Positions 39,495 through 48,551 are shown, numbered from the stretch's first letter. The stretch: 58,828 nucleotides of DNA from Bacillota bacterium (GCA_023428265.1 JAEYYW010000090.1:1-58828); one strand, 5' to 3'. Numbers and translations are program-made. The notes: generated by a model not told the origin, from the sequence alone.

Positions 39495-39863
39495 TTAAAA
39501 TTCCAGGCCGGCTTCGCGGGCGCCGTCGGCAAGGCTTGCAACCCTGCCTGTGTATACGTATCCGCCGCGGTCAAACACGACGGTCTTCACACCCTTCTCC
39601 TGGGCACGCTGGGCGACCAGCTTGCCGATGAGCTTGGCGGCGTCCTTCTTCGTGAGCTCGCCCATTTGCGCCTGCAGATCCTTCTCGGCTGTGGAGGCAG
39701 CGGCCAGGGTGTGGCCGGCCACATCGTCGATGATCTGGGCATAGATGTGGTTCAGGCTGCGGTATACGTTCAGGCGGGGACGCTCAGCCGTGCCGGCAAC
39801 CTTGTTGCGGACGCGCTGGTGGCGCTTTTGCCTGTCTGCATTCTTGTCTGTTCTGCTATACAT
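39495..39863 (-). CDS. rplR: 50S ribosomal protein L18
   Basis: A 122-residue 5S rRNA-binding protein. RKRHQRVRNKVAGTAERPRL near the N-terminus and the terminal FDRGGYVYTGRVASLADGAR are diagnostic. Confidence 0.97.
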   Translation of the reverse strand: MYSRTDKNADRQKRHQRVRNKVAGTAERPRLNVYRSLNHIYAQIIDDVAGHTLAAASTAEKDLQAQMGELTKKDAAKLIGKLVAQRAQEKGVKTVVFDRGGYVYTGRVASLADGAREAGLEF

Positions 39864-39881
39864 TCGGCTTTACCCCTTTCC

Positions 39882-40424
39882 TTACTTGCCGGCAGCCTTG
39901 CCTTCCTTGAGTTTGATCACTTCGCCGGCATAGCGGATGCCCTTGCCCATGTAGGGCTCCGGCTCGCGGACACGGCGCACGTTGGCCGCAATCGCGCCCA
40001 CCGCCTGCTTGTCAAAACCCTTCACCACAATCTTGTTGGGTGCGGGCACCTCAAAGGTAACGCCCTTGGGCGGCAGGATCTCCACCGGGTGGGAGTAGCC
40101 GACGTTGAGCAACAGGGTTGCCCCGTTCAGCTGGGCGCGGTAACCGGTGCCCACAATCTCCAGCTCCTTGGTGAAGCCGCCGGTCACACCGGTGACCATG
40201 TTGGAGATGAGGGTGCGGTAAAGGCCGTGCATGGCCCTGTTTTCCTTCTGATCGTCGGGCCTGGCCACCTTGATTTCGCCGGCTTCCACATTGATGGAAA
40301 TGCTCGGCGCCACCTGCTGGCTCAGCTCGCCCTTGGGACCCTTCACACGCACAACATTACCGGCCTCTACGGCCACGGTCACGCCGGCGGGAATTGCAAT
40401 TGGTTTTCTTCCGATACGAGACAT
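39882..40424 (-). CDS. rplF: 50S ribosomal protein L6
   Basis: A 180-residue two-domain L6. MSRIGRKPIAIPAGV opens it, VTGGFTKELEIVGTGYRAQL and the closing PEPYMGKGIRYAGEVIKLKE are family signatures. The ATG at 40424 is chosen by homology; the longer frame begins inside rpsH. Confidence 0.97.
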   Translation of the reverse strand: MSRIGRKPIAIPAGVTVAVEAGNVVRVKGPKGELSQQVAPSISINVEAGEIKVARPDDQKENRAMHGLYRTLISNMVTGVTGGFTKELEIVGTGYRAQLNGATLLLNVGYSHPVEILPPKGVTFEVPAPNKIVVKGFDKQAVGAIAANVRRVREPEPYMGKGIRYAGEVIKLKEGKAAGK

Positions 40425-40446
40425 TTCATGCACCTCCGCTTTCCGC

Positions 40447-40848
40447 TTACCAGACGTAAGCGAGCACTTCGCCGCCAACGGACTGCTTGCGAGCCTCGCG
40501 GTCGGTCATGATGCCCTTGGACGTCGAAATGATGACGATGCCCAGGCCGCCCAACACTTTCGGGATGTTATCCTTGTTGGCGTAGACCCTGAGGCCCGGC
40601 TTACTGATTCTCTTCAGGCCCAGGATCACCTTCTGGCCGCCGGGGCCATACTTAAGGGTGAGGGTGATCTTGCCCTGGTTGTTTTCGGTCTCCTCAAACT
40701 TTACGTTGCTGATATAGCCCTCGTCCAGAAGAATCTGGGCGATCGCCCTCTTCATGGCGGAAGCCGGGATCACAACCTCGCGTGTTTTGGTGACCAGAGC
40801 GTTGCGGATGCGGGTGAGCATATCCGCGATGGGATCGGTTACGTACAT
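40447..40848 (-). CDS. rpsH: 30S ribosomal protein S8
   Basis: A 133-residue S8, central in small-subunit assembly. DPIADMLTRIRNAL at the N-terminus, LKRISKPGLRVY and ISTSKGIMTDREARKQSVGG at the C-terminus. In other bacteria S8 is the translational repressor of the spc genes. Confidence 0.97.
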   Translation of the reverse strand: MYVTDPIADMLTRIRNALVTKTREVVIPASAMKRAIAQILLDEGYISNVKFEETENNQGKITLTLKYGPGGQKVILGLKRISKPGLRVYANKDNIPKVLGGLGIVIISTSKGIMTDREARKQSVGGEVLAYVW

Positions 40849-40862
40849 CTCGCTACCTCCTC

Positions 40863-41048
40863 TTACCAGCTCGCCTTGCGTACGCCGGGAATCTGTCCTT
40901 TATATGCCAGCACACGGAAGCAGATGCGGCAGATGCCGTACTTGCGCAGCACCGAGTGGGGGCGACCGCAGATCCTGCAGCGCGTATAGGCGCGGGTGGA
41001 GAACTTCGGTTCCCGCTGCTGTTTGATGATCATACTTTTCTTAGCCAT
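40863..41048 (-). CDS. rpsN: 30S ribosomal protein S14, type Z
   Basis: The 61-residue short, zinc-binding S14 with CRICGRPHSV and CRICFRVLAY. This form is typical of Firmicutes and contrasts with the long zinc-free protein. Confidence 0.97.
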   Translation of the reverse strand: MAKKSMIIKQQREPKFSTRAYTRCRICGRPHSVLRKYGICRICFRVLAYKGQIPGVRKASW

Positions 41049-41060
41049 CGGTTTTCCTCC

Positions 41061-41609
41061 CTATTGCTGCGCGCGCTGGAAAGGCATGCCCAGCAACTCC
41101 AGCAGAGCACGGGCTTCCTCATCCGTTTTGGCGGACGTGACGAAAATAATATCCATACCGCGGATCTTCTCGATCTTGTCGTAGCTGATCTCGGGATAGA
41201 TCAATTGTTCCTTGACGCCCATGGAGTAGTTGCCCCTGCCGTCGAAGGATGTGCTGGATACGCCGCGGAAGTCGCGAACGCGGGGCAGCGCGATGGAGAT
41301 GAACTTGTCAACATACTGCCACATGCGCTCGCCGCGCAGCGTGACCTTCGCGCCAACGTTCATGCCGGTGCGCACCTTGAAGTTTGCCACGGACTTGCGG
41401 GCCTTGGTGACCACGGCCTTTTGCCCGGCAATGAGGGAGAGCTCGCCCACGGCCGTCTCCAGCGAACGGGCATTGTCTTTGGCGTCGCCCAGGCCCATGT
41501 TGAGCACTACCTTCTCCAGGTGGGGGACCTCCATGACATTCTTGTAGCCGAAGCGCTTGATGAGCGCCGGCACGACCTCTTTGACGTATTTATCCTTAAG
41601 CCTCGACAT
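41061..41609 (-). CDS. rplE: 50S ribosomal protein L5
   Basis: A 182-residue 5S rRNA-binding protein. LEKVVLNMGLGDA, GQKAVVTKARKSVANFKVR and MDIIFVTSAKTDEEARALL are diagnostic. GGAGGAAGG precedes the ATG at 41609. Confidence 0.97.
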   Translation of the reverse strand: MSRLKDKYVKEVVPALIKRFGYKNVMEVPHLEKVVLNMGLGDAKDNARSLETAVGELSLIAGQKAVVTKARKSVANFKVRTGMNVGAKVTLRGERMWQYVDKFISIALPRVRDFRGVSSTSFDGRGNYSMGVKEQLIYPEISYDKIEKIRGMDIIFVTSAKTDEEARALLELLGMPFQRAQQ

Positions 41610-41628
41610 GGGTTCCTTCCTCCTTGCC

Positions 41629-41946
41629 TTAGTCCAGCACTTCCGAGCACTTGGCGCAGGCGCGGACCTTCGTGCCATCCGGCAGAATCTGGTGCCTGAT
41701 CCTCACAGGCCGGTCGCACTTGGAGCAGTACAGCATCACTTTGGAGGCGGCGATTGCGCCTTCCTGCTTGATGATGCCGCCCACCTGGGTGCGACTGCGG
41801 GGCTTGACGTGGCGGGTGAGCATGTTGACGCCTTCCACGAGCACCTTGCCCTCTGCGGGAAGCGCGCCGATGACCTTGCCCTTCTTGCCTTCGTCTTTGC
41901 CGGAGATCACGACGACGGTGTCGTTCTTCTTAACATGAAGCTTCAT
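41629..41946 (-). CDS. rplX: 50S ribosomal protein L24
   Basis: A 105-residue assembly-initiator protein with the KOW segment VKKNDTVVVISGKDEGKKGK. The C-terminal half adds CSKC and CAKC pairs, which could make a zinc ribbon, fitting the zinc forms of S4, S14 and L36 in this operon. Confidence 0.96.
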   Translation of the reverse strand: MKLHVKKNDTVVVISGKDEGKKGKVIGALPAEGKVLVEGVNMLTRHVKPRSRTQVGGIIKQEGAIAASKVMLYCSKCDRPVRIRHQILPDGTKVRACAKCSEVLD

Positions 41947-41960
41947 TTCCGGTTCCTCCC

Positions 41961-42329
41961 TTACAGCACTTCGGGCGCCAGGGAGATGATTCTCATGTAA
42001 TCTTTTTCCCTGAGTTCACGGGCCACGGGCCCGAAGATGCGGGTACCGCGGGGCTGCTTCTGGTTATCGATGATGACGGCGGCGTTATCGTCGAAACGGA
42101 TGTAGCTGCCGTCGGGGCGTCTGAGGCCGCTCTTGCTGCGCACGATGACCGCGCGCACAACTTCGGTCTTCTTCACCAGACCACCGGGGGTGGCGGTTTT
42201 GACCGAGGCGATGATCACATCACCGATGTTGCCGGAGCGCCGCAGCGAGCCGCCGAGCACCTTGATGCACATAATTTCTTTCGCGCCGGTGTTGTCGGCG
42301 ACTTTAAGCCGGGTCTGCAATTGAATCAT
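41961..42329 (-). CDS. rplN: 50S ribosomal protein L14
   Basis: A 122-residue interface protein. MIQLQTRLKVADNTGAKEIM opens it; GDVIIASVKTATPGG, DDNAAVIIDNQKQPRGTRIF and FGPVARELREKDYMRIISLA complete a textbook L14. Confidence 0.98.
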   Translation of the reverse strand: MIQLQTRLKVADNTGAKEIMCIKVLGGSLRRSGNIGDVIIASVKTATPGGLVKKTEVVRAVIVRSKSGLRRPDGSYIRFDDNAAVIIDNQKQPRGTRIFGPVARELREKDYMRIISLAPEVL

Positions 42330-42353
42330 GGCTGAGTCTCCTCCTTCGCGGCG

Positions 42354-42611
42354 TTACTTGGCCTTCTCTACGATCTCCACGACGCGCCAGCGCTTGTCTT
42401 TGGACAGCGGCCTGGTCTCCATGATGCGCACAACGTCGCCGATGCCGCATTCATTGTTTTCATCGTGGGCTTTGAACTTCCTGGTGTGGTTCACGGTCTT
42501 GCCATACACAGGGTGCTTGACCTTGTTGGCGATCGCGACCACAACGGTCTTCTCCATCTTGTCGGACACCACCGTGCCGGTGCGTTCCTTGCGGAAATTT
42601 CTCTGTTCCAT
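42354..42611 (-). CDS. rpsQ: 30S ribosomal protein S17
   Basis: An 85-residue primary 16S rRNA-binding protein: RKERTGTVVSDKMEKTVVVA, KFKAHDENNECGIGDVV and RIMETRPLSKDKRWR. Of two ATGs, the one at 42611 stands seven bases after GGAGG, whereas the one at 42617 is only one base after it. Confidence 0.96.
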   Translation of the reverse strand: MEQRNFRKERTGTVVSDKMEKTVVVAIANKVKHPVYGKTVNHTRKFKAHDENNECGIGDVVRIMETRPLSKDKRWRVVEIVEKAK

Positions 42612-42624
42612 TGCCATTCCTCCC

Positions 42625-42828
42625 TCAGGCCCGCTTCAGGCCGAGCTCACGCTCGCGCGCGATCGTCTTGAGTTGAGCGATGTCCTTCTTGCACTGCTTC
42701 AGCCTGATCGGGTTCTGGAGCTGGCCGGTGGCCTGCTGGAACCTGAGGTTAAACAGCTCGTCCTTCAACTCGGCAATGCGGTCGTTCAGTTCCTGGGGGG
42801 TTAAATCCCTGATCTTATCGGTCTTCAC
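42625..42828 (-). CDS. rpmC: 50S ribosomal protein L29
   Basis: A 67-residue helical hairpin protein at the polypeptide exit: DLTPQELNDRIAELKDELFN, then LRFQQATGQLQNP. The GTG start overlaps the rplP stop as GTGA, so translation is coupled. Confidence 0.95.
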   Translation of the reverse strand: MKTDKIRDLTPQELNDRIAELKDELFNLRFQQATGQLQNPIRLKQCKKDIAQLKTIARERELGLKRA

Positions 42829-43280
42829 TGATCCTCACCACCCGTTTCTGCAGGCACGGAGCCCTTCTCAAAGTCCTCTCGGGTTACGAACTTGCATTTC
42901 AGCGGCAGCTTGTAGGCAGCCAACTTCATCGCTTCGCGGGCAATTTCCATATCCACGCCAGCGATCTCGAAGAGCACGCGGTCGGGCTTGACCACGGCCA
43001 CCCAGTATTCAGGAGCGCCTTTGCCACCGCCCATGCGGGTTTCGGCAGGCTTCTTCGTGATGGGCTTGTCGGGGAAGATCTTGATCCAGATCTTGCCGCC
43101 GCGCTTGGTGTAGCGCGCAATTGTGGAGCGGGCCGCTTCCAGCTGATTGGCGGTGATCCAGCAGGCTTCCGTCGCCATCAGGCCGTAATCACCATAGGCC
43201 AGGAAGTTTCCGCGGGTGGCGCGGCCCTTCATGCGCCCGCGCTGCACCTTTCTGTGTTTCACCCTTTTGGGCATCAACAT
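42825..43280 (-). CDS. rplP: 50S ribosomal protein L16
   Basis: A 151-residue protein near the A site. MLMPKRVKHRKVQRGRMKG opens it, ITANQLEAARSTIARYTKRG and RMGGGKGAPEYWVAVVKPD follow. Starts three bases after the rpsC stop. Confidence 0.97.
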   Translation of the reverse strand: MLMPKRVKHRKVQRGRMKGRATRGNFLAYGDYGLMATEACWITANQLEAARSTIARYTKRGGKIWIKIFPDKPITKKPAETRMGGGKGAPEYWVAVVKPDRVLFEIAGVDMEIAREAMKLAAYKLPLKCKFVTREDFEKGSVPAETGGEDQ

Positions 43281-43283
43281 GGC

Positions 43284-43949
43284 TTACTTCCCTCCCTCTT
43301 GAGGCTTCGCAACCTTCTTCTTGGGCATCACTTCGCCCTTATAGATCCAGACCTTGCAGCCGATGCGGCCATAGGTCGTCTTGGCTTCGGCAAAACCGAA
43401 CTCGATGTCGGCGCGCAGCGTCTGCAGCGGGATGCTGCCTTCGCGGTAACCTTCGCGGCGGGCGATGTCTGCACCGTTGAGACGGCCGGACACCATCGTC
43501 TTGATGCCCTTGGCACCCATCTTCATCGAGCGGCTGATTACCTGCTTCATCGCACGGCGGAAGCTGATGCGGCGCTCGATCTGGCTGGCGATGTTCTCAG
43601 CCACCAGCTGGGCATCCAAGTCCATGGACCTGATCTCGATGATGTTTACATGCACGGCCTTGCCGGTCATCTTCTCAATCTCAGCCTTCAGGCCTTCGGT
43701 GCCCGTGCCGCCCTTGCCGATCACCATGCCGGGCTTGCCCGTGTGCACGTTGATCGTGATCTTGTTGGCGGCGCGCTCGATCTCAATGCGGGATACGCCG
43801 GCGGCGAAGAGCTTGTCCTTGATGAATTTCCGGATCTTGTTGTCCTCGATCAGGAAATCGGCAAAATTCTTCTTATCCGCGTACCAACGGGTATCCCAAT
43901 CCTTGATCACGCCGACGCGAGCGCCGTGGGGATGTACTTTCTGGCCCAT
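43284..43949 (-). CDS. rpsC: 30S ribosomal protein S3
   Basis: A 221-residue S3 at the mRNA entry. GQKVHPHGARVGVIKDWDTR starts it; the KH domain has GKPGMVIGKGG; ISRSMKMGAKGIKTMVSGRL and REGYREGSIPLQTLRADIEF are C-terminal blocks. Overlaps the rplV stop by one base. Confidence 0.97.
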   Translation of the reverse strand: MGQKVHPHGARVGVIKDWDTRWYADKKNFADFLIEDNKIRKFIKDKLFAAGVSRIEIERAANKITINVHTGKPGMVIGKGGTGTEGLKAEIEKMTGKAVHVNIIEIRSMDLDAQLVAENIASQIERRISFRRAMKQVISRSMKMGAKGIKTMVSGRLNGADIARREGYREGSIPLQTLRADIEFGFAEAKTTYGRIGCKVWIYKGEVMPKKKVAKPQEGGK

Positions 43950-44353
43950 CAGTTTGCCTCCTCTTTGCTGCCGATACGGTCAAGTATCACAGTGATGTGG
44001 CTCGTGCGCTTGAGGATGGGGTTGGCCATGCCGCGGGAGCGGGGCCGGACCCTCTTCAGCGTGGGGCCCTGGTTGGCGAAGGTTTCCGCCACATAGAGCT
44101 CCTTGCGATCCATCTCAAGGTTATTCTCGGCATTGGCGATGGCCGAGTTCAAAAGCTTGATCACCACGGGGCTGGAGGCCTTGGGGGTGAACTTCAGGAT
44201 GCTCAGCGCTTCATCCACCTGCTTGCCGCGGATCAGGTCCAGCACGATGCCGACCTTGCTGGAGGAAACGCGGATATAGCGGGCGTGGGCGTGGGGACGC
44301 TTGTCTGCGTTCTCCCTGCGCGCGGCGGCCTTCTGCTTGACTCTGGTTGACAT
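43949..44353 (-). CDS. rplV: 50S ribosomal protein L22
   Basis: A 134-residue exit-tunnel protein: ARYIRVSSSKVGIVLDLIRG near residue 25, LLNSAIANAENN, and the tunnel hairpin GPTLKRVRPRSRGMANPI. Confidence 0.97.
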   Translation of the reverse strand: MSTRVKQKAAARRENADKRPHAHARYIRVSSSKVGIVLDLIRGKQVDEALSILKFTPKASSPVVIKLLNSAIANAENNLEMDRKELYVAETFANQGPTLKRVRPRSRGMANPILKRTSHITVILDRIGSKEEAN

Positions 44354-44365
44354 GGGTGGCCCTCC

Positions 44366-44644
44366 TTACTTGGCAGAGGTGGATTTTTCGCCGGCGTGGC
44401 CGCGGAAAGTGCGCGTGGGCGCAAATTCCCCAAGCTTATGGCCGACCATTTCCTCGGTGACATACACCGGCACATGCTTGCGGCCGTCATACACGCCAAA
44501 CGTGTGGCCGACGAAGTCCGGGAATATCGTGGAGGCGCGGGACCAGGTCTTCACAACCTGCTTCTCGTTCCTCTTGTTCATCTCGACTACCTTTTTCAAA
44601 AGGCGGTCAAAGACATAAGGGCCTTTCTTAATGGATCTGCTCAT
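44366..44644 (-). CDS. rpsS: 30S ribosomal protein S19
   Basis: A 92-residue head protein: SRSIKKGPYVFDRLLKKV, TWSRASTIFPDFVGHTFGVY, VGHKLGEFAPTRTFRGH. Complete and typical. Confidence 0.98.
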   Translation of the reverse strand: MSRSIKKGPYVFDRLLKKVVEMNKRNEKQVVKTWSRASTIFPDFVGHTFGVYDGRKHVPVYVTEEMVGHKLGEFAPTRTFRGHAGEKSTSAK

Positions 44645-44656
44645 GCTGTGACCTCC

Positions 44657-45490
44657 TTACTTGGTGTTCCTGCGCTTCAGGATGTACTTGCTGGTGGGGT
44701 TGCTCTTGCGCCTGGTCTTGTGACCCAGCGTGGGCTTGCCCCAGGGGCTGACCGGGCCGGGCATGCCGATCGGGCTCTTGCCTTCGCCGCCGCCGTGGGG
44801 GTGGTCGTTGGGGTTCATCACGACGCCGCGGACCGTGGGGCGGAAACCCATGTGGCGTTTACGGCCTGCTTTGCCGATGGAGACGTTTTCGTGATCGATG
44901 TTGCCCACCTGGCCGATGGTGGCTTTGCAGTCCAGGCTCACCATGCGGATCTCGCCGGAGGGCAGCCTGAGCTGGGCCCATTTGCCTTCCTTGGCCATCA
45001 GCTGCGCGGCGTTGCCGGCGGAGCGGGCCATCTGGCCGCCCTTGCCCGGCACCAGTTCCACGTTGTGGATCATCGTGCCCAGCGGGATGTTGGTAATCGG
45101 CAGCGCGTTGCCGGGCTTGATGTCGGCCTGCGGGCCGGACACCACGGTGTCGCCAACCTTGAGGCCCAAGGGAGCCAAGATGTAGCGCTTCTCGCCGTCG
45201 GCGTAATTCAGGAGGGCGATCAGTGCGCTGCGGTTGGGATCATACTCGATCGTGGCCACCGTGGCGGGCACGGCGTCCTTATTGCGCTTGAAATCGATGA
45301 TGCGATACTTCCTGCGGACCTGGCCGCCGCGATGGCGGACCGTGATCTTGCCCTGGAAGTTGCGGCCGGCGCGGCGCTCGAGGCTCTCGAGCAGCGACTT
45401 TTCCGGCTTGGTGCAGGTCACTTCCTCAAACGTCGACACCGTCATGTAGCGACGGGCCGGCGATGTCGGTTTGTACTTCCTGTTCGGCAT
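44657..45490 (-). CDS. rplB: 50S ribosomal protein L2
   Basis: A 277-residue protein essential for subunit association and peptidyl transfer. GRNFQGKITVRHRGGQVRRK, YDPNRSALIALLNYADGEKR, GRKRHMGFRPTVRGVVMNPN and HPHGGGEGKSPIGMPGP are diagnostic, including the conserved His in the last block. Confidence 0.98.
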   Translation of the reverse strand: MPNRKYKPTSPARRYMTVSTFEEVTCTKPEKSLLESLERRAGRNFQGKITVRHRGGQVRRKYRIIDFKRNKDAVPATVATIEYDPNRSALIALLNYADGEKRYILAPLGLKVGDTVVSGPQADIKPGNALPITNIPLGTMIHNVELVPGKGGQMARSAGNAAQLMAKEGKWAQLRLPSGEIRMVSLDCKATIGQVGNIDHENVSIGKAGRKRHMGFRPTVRGVVMNPNDHPHGGGEGKSPIGMPGPVSPWGKPTLGHKTRRKSNPTSKYILKRRNTK

Positions 45491-45510
45491 TGCGGTTTTC
45501 CCCCTTATCC

Positions 45511-45807
45511 CTACTGGGCCATGCCCTCGAAGAACTCGATGCCCTTGCTGTCTTCGGTGAGCTTGACAACGGCGCGCTTGGTGTCGCTGGTCATGCCCTG
45601 TGTGCGGCCCATCCTCTTCAGGGAGCCTTTGCGGTTCAGTGTGTTGACCTGGGCGACCTTCACACCAAACGCCTTTTCGACGGCAGCCTTGATCTGGAAC
45701 TTGTTGGCATCGGGAGCCACGATGAACGTATATTTCTTGCTGGCCATGTTGTCATAGCTGCGCTCGGTCAACACCGGGCGAATGATGATGTCGTGATGGG
45801 TGCTCAT
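45511..45807 (-). CDS. rplW: 50S ribosomal protein L23
   Basis: A 98-residue protein at the tunnel exit, docking site for SRP and trigger factor. IIIRPVLTERSYDNMASKKY, then ANKFQIKAAVEKAFGVKVAQ. The ATG overlaps the rplD stop as ATGA. Confidence 0.96.
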   Translation of the reverse strand: MSTHHDIIIRPVLTERSYDNMASKKYTFIVAPDANKFQIKAAVEKAFGVKVAQVNTLNRKGSLKRMGRTQGMTSDTKRAVVKLTEDSKGIEFFEGMAQ

Positions 45808-46430
45808 CCGGCGTACACCTCCTCAACCTTGGCGACGGCTTCGCGGGTGATGATGAACTTGTCATAGTTCATGATGTCATACACATTCAGGGTGTTCCAC
45901 TGAGCGGCATACACCTCGGGCAGGTTGGCAACGGCGCGGCGGACGTTGCCGTCCACACCCAGCGTCACAACCAGAGCCTTGCCATCCACGCCGAAAGCCT
46001 TCAGCAGGCTCTTGATCTCAGCAGTCTTGCCCTTCTCGAGCGACAGGCTGTCAAGCACGATGATCTGGTTGTCCTGCACCTTGCTGGACAGGGCCGAGAG
46101 CATGGCCAGACGGCGAACCTTCTTGTTGACCTTGATCGTGTATTCGCGGGGCTTCACGGCAAACACCATGCCGCCATGACGCCACTGCGGGGCGCGGGTG
46201 CTGCCCTGACGGGCGCGGCCGGTGCCCTTCTGCCTCCAGGGCTTTTTGCCGCCGCCGGAAACCTCGGTGCGGGTCAGGGCGCTCTGCGTGCCCTGGCGCT
46301 TGGCGGCCAGCTGGGCCACAATCACCTGGTGCATGGCGCTCTGATGGGGCGTGAGGCCGAACACGGCTTCGGAGAGCTCCATCGAGCCGACCTGCTTGCC
46401 CTCTATACTATAAACACTTACAGTAGGCAT
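45804..46430 (-). CDS. rplD: 50S ribosomal protein L4
   Basis: A 208-residue exit-tunnel protein. RQGTQSALTRTEVSGGGKKP, PWRQKGTGRARQGSTRAPQW and GGMVFAVKPREYTIKVNKK form the extended loop. In proteobacteria L4 represses the S10 operon through its leader. Confidence 0.97.
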   Translation of the reverse strand: MPTVSVYSIEGKQVGSMELSEAVFGLTPHQSAMHQVIVAQLAAKRQGTQSALTRTEVSGGGKKPWRQKGTGRARQGSTRAPQWRHGGMVFAVKPREYTIKVNKKVRRLAMLSALSSKVQDNQIIVLDSLSLEKGKTAEIKSLLKAFGVDGKALVVTLGVDGNVRRAVANLPEVYAAQWNTLNVYDIMNYDKFIITREAVAKVEEVYAG

Positions 46431-46447
46431 CTTCTTCCTCCTTACCG

Positions 46448-47077
46448 CTACTTCTTGACGGCGTCGCGCACAACAAGCAGCGCGCCCTTCGGGCCGGGAA
46501 CGGCACCCTTGATCATGATGAAGTTCCTCTCGGCATCCACCTTGACCACCTCGAGGTTCTGGATCGTGACGTTTTCCACACCATAGTGGCCGGGCAGGCG
46601 CTTGTTTTTGAACACGCGGCCCGGGCTGGTGTTGGCGCCCATGGAACCGGGGCCCCTGTGATACTTGGAACCGTGCTGCTTGGGGCCGATCTTGGTGTTC
46701 CAGCGCTTGACGGTGCCGGTGAAGCCGTGGCCCTTGGTCAAGCCGCTCACATCCACGATGTCGCCGGCGGCAAACATGTCTGCCTTGATCTGCTGGCCGA
46801 CTTCAAAGCTTGAGGAGTTCTCCAGCCTGAGCTCGCGCACAAAACGGGCGGGCTCCAAACCGGCTTTCTTGAACTCACCGGTCTTGGGCTTGTTCACGGG
46901 CTTCTCGCGGATCTCGCCGAAGCCCACACACACGGCCTCATAGCCGTCGCTGTCTACTGTCTTCTTGCGCATGACGTTGCAGGGGCCGGCCTCGATCACG
47001 GTCACGCCGATGGCGCGGCCGTCGGCCAGGAACAGCTGGGTCATGCCAATTTTTCTGCCAATAATGCCTTTCTTCAT
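46448..47077 (-). CDS. rplC: 50S ribosomal protein L3
   Basis: A 209-residue early-assembly protein: KGIIGRKIGMTQLFLADGRA at the start, KGHGFTGTVKRWNTKIGPKQ and HGSKYHRGPGSMGANTSPGR in the loop that reaches the peptidyl-transferase region. AGGAGG precedes the ATG at 47077. Confidence 0.97.
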   Translation of the reverse strand: MKKGIIGRKIGMTQLFLADGRAIGVTVIEAGPCNVMRKKTVDSDGYEAVCVGFGEIREKPVNKPKTGEFKKAGLEPARFVRELRLENSSSFEVGQQIKADMFAAGDIVDVSGLTKGHGFTGTVKRWNTKIGPKQHGSKYHRGPGSMGANTSPGRVFKNKRLPGHYGVENVTIQNLEVVKVDAERNFIMIKGAVPGPKGALLVVRDAVKK

Positions 47078-47096
47078 ATCTCTGTCCTCCTGCGGC

Positions 47097-47405
<309 letters not shown>

Positions 47406-47582
47406 TGAAGCTCCCTCCTTATACTCGGGCCAAATACACTCTGCCGTGTGTGCCGTCACCAAATTTTTTGCGGCGAGTTTGACCCGTCGCCCGATTGCCG
47501 CGGACTTGGTCCACGGAAGTTCCCCTGATCCGTAAGGAATCGGCCAGGCAATCTCCCGCTTCAACCCCGAATTGACGGCAGC
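47406..47582 (-). promoter_or_regulatory. S10-operon 5' leader
   Basis: About 175 bases between the predicted transcription start and the rpsJ start codon. The leader contains several short pairings, among them GGAC-CAA-GTCC, and is much longer than other leaders in this window. Ribosomal-protein feedback on this leader is plausible but no known leader motif was recognised. The rest of the 426-base gap, up to 47831, is the promoter and AT-rich DNA with no gene. Confidence 0.4.
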
Positions 47583-47588
47583 TTTTAT

Positions 47589-47617
47589 ATATTACAACAT
47601 GGAAAAGCACAATGCAA
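47589..47617 (-). promoter_or_regulatory. Main promoter of the ribosomal superoperon
   Basis: Minus strand TTGCAT, 17-base spacer, TAATAT, preceded by T- and A-rich tracts that could serve as an UP element. Confidence 0.8.
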
Positions 47618-47831
47618 GAAAAATTTGAGCAAAATTTCGAGAAAATAAGCCAGATTCGCAAGCAAAAAATTCCAACCCTCCGGTGTCTGCGGATGGCCAC
47701 TATTCTAACTCGATATCAGCAAGTTTACAAGGCTATTCATCCGGCTTTCTGATCATGCAGGAATCATTGGACGCGTGCTCAGTATATAGATATACGCAAA
47801 CTCAAGCAGCAAATCTCCGCCAAATGGGCGG

Positions 47832-48428
47832 TTAGGCTTCCTTCCAAATAGCAAGCATGTCATCACCCCAGAACTTTTTCGGGCAGATCATCGAATACTT
47901 GCTCTTCTCCGGCAGGATCAGCAGCGGGAAGAACCCATTGGCAAGATGGCGCACCGGCAGGTGCTTGCGATGCACCATGATGGCGGTCATGTATACCAGC
48001 CTTCCACCGGTCAGCTTATCCGGCAGCTTGATGTTAAAATAGCGGCCCGTCTCATCGGCCAGCGCGGCCCCCAGTGCCATTTCCTCACGGCCGGCCCGGT
48101 GGCCGTCTTTGAACTCAAATATCGCCTGCGCCATCTTCATCAGCTCAATGAAACCTTCTTCGGTCTCAAAGAAAGGATCCTCGCTGTAGAGCACGGCGGC
48201 GGGGCAGTCACTGGGGCCAGGTTCAAACAGCTGTTCGTTGGCCTGCGTGATCACCGCCATGGCAAGCCTGCCTTCACTCAATAGCAGCTTCTGGTCGGCA
48301 TAGAGGCCATAGAGGTCGTCGCTGCTCTCCATCCACATCGGGGGGCGCACGGTGGTGAACAGAAGGGAGCGCTTCTTTGCGGCAAATCTGGCTCTGGTGG
48401 CGTCCAGCAGTTTGTAACTGTCTTGCAT
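47832..48428 (-). CDS. Hypothetical protein
   Basis: A 198-residue soluble protein that I do not recognise. Notable stretches are FTTVRPPMWMESSDDLYGLY near residues 24-43, LLLSEGRLAMAVITQANEQL around 48-67, ETEEGFIELMKMAQAIFEFK near the middle and a C-terminal KSKYSMICPKKFWGDD. No signal peptide or membrane helix. The ATG at 48428 has only a weak GGGGG upstream. It is transcribed away from the FMN riboswitch and convergent with nothing; it appears monocistronic. Codon usage resembles its neighbours, so it is probably real. Confidence 0.6.
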   Translation of the reverse strand: MQDSYKLLDATRARFAAKKRSLLFTTVRPPMWMESSDDLYGLYADQKLLLSEGRLAMAVITQANEQLFEPGPSDCPAAVLYSEDPFFETEEGFIELMKMAQAIFEFKDGHRAGREEMALGAALADETGRYFNIKLPDKLTGGRLVYMTAIMVHRKHLPVRHLANGFFPLLILPEKSKYSMICPKKFWGDDMLAIWKEA

Positions 48429-48522
48429 GTCAGGCGACCCCCAGCGGTATGATAATATGTATAATACAGGATCAGCACGGGCTTGAAAACCAGAAAAACC
48501 CATTTGAAAACAAAAATCGTTC

Positions 48523-48551
48523 TTTACAAAACACACCGCCCGGCGTAATAT
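48523..48551 (+). promoter_or_regulatory. Promoter of the riboswitch-ribU transcript
   Basis: TTTACA, 17-base spacer, TAATAT, ending ten bases before the first pairing element of the FMN riboswitch. Confidence 0.75.
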
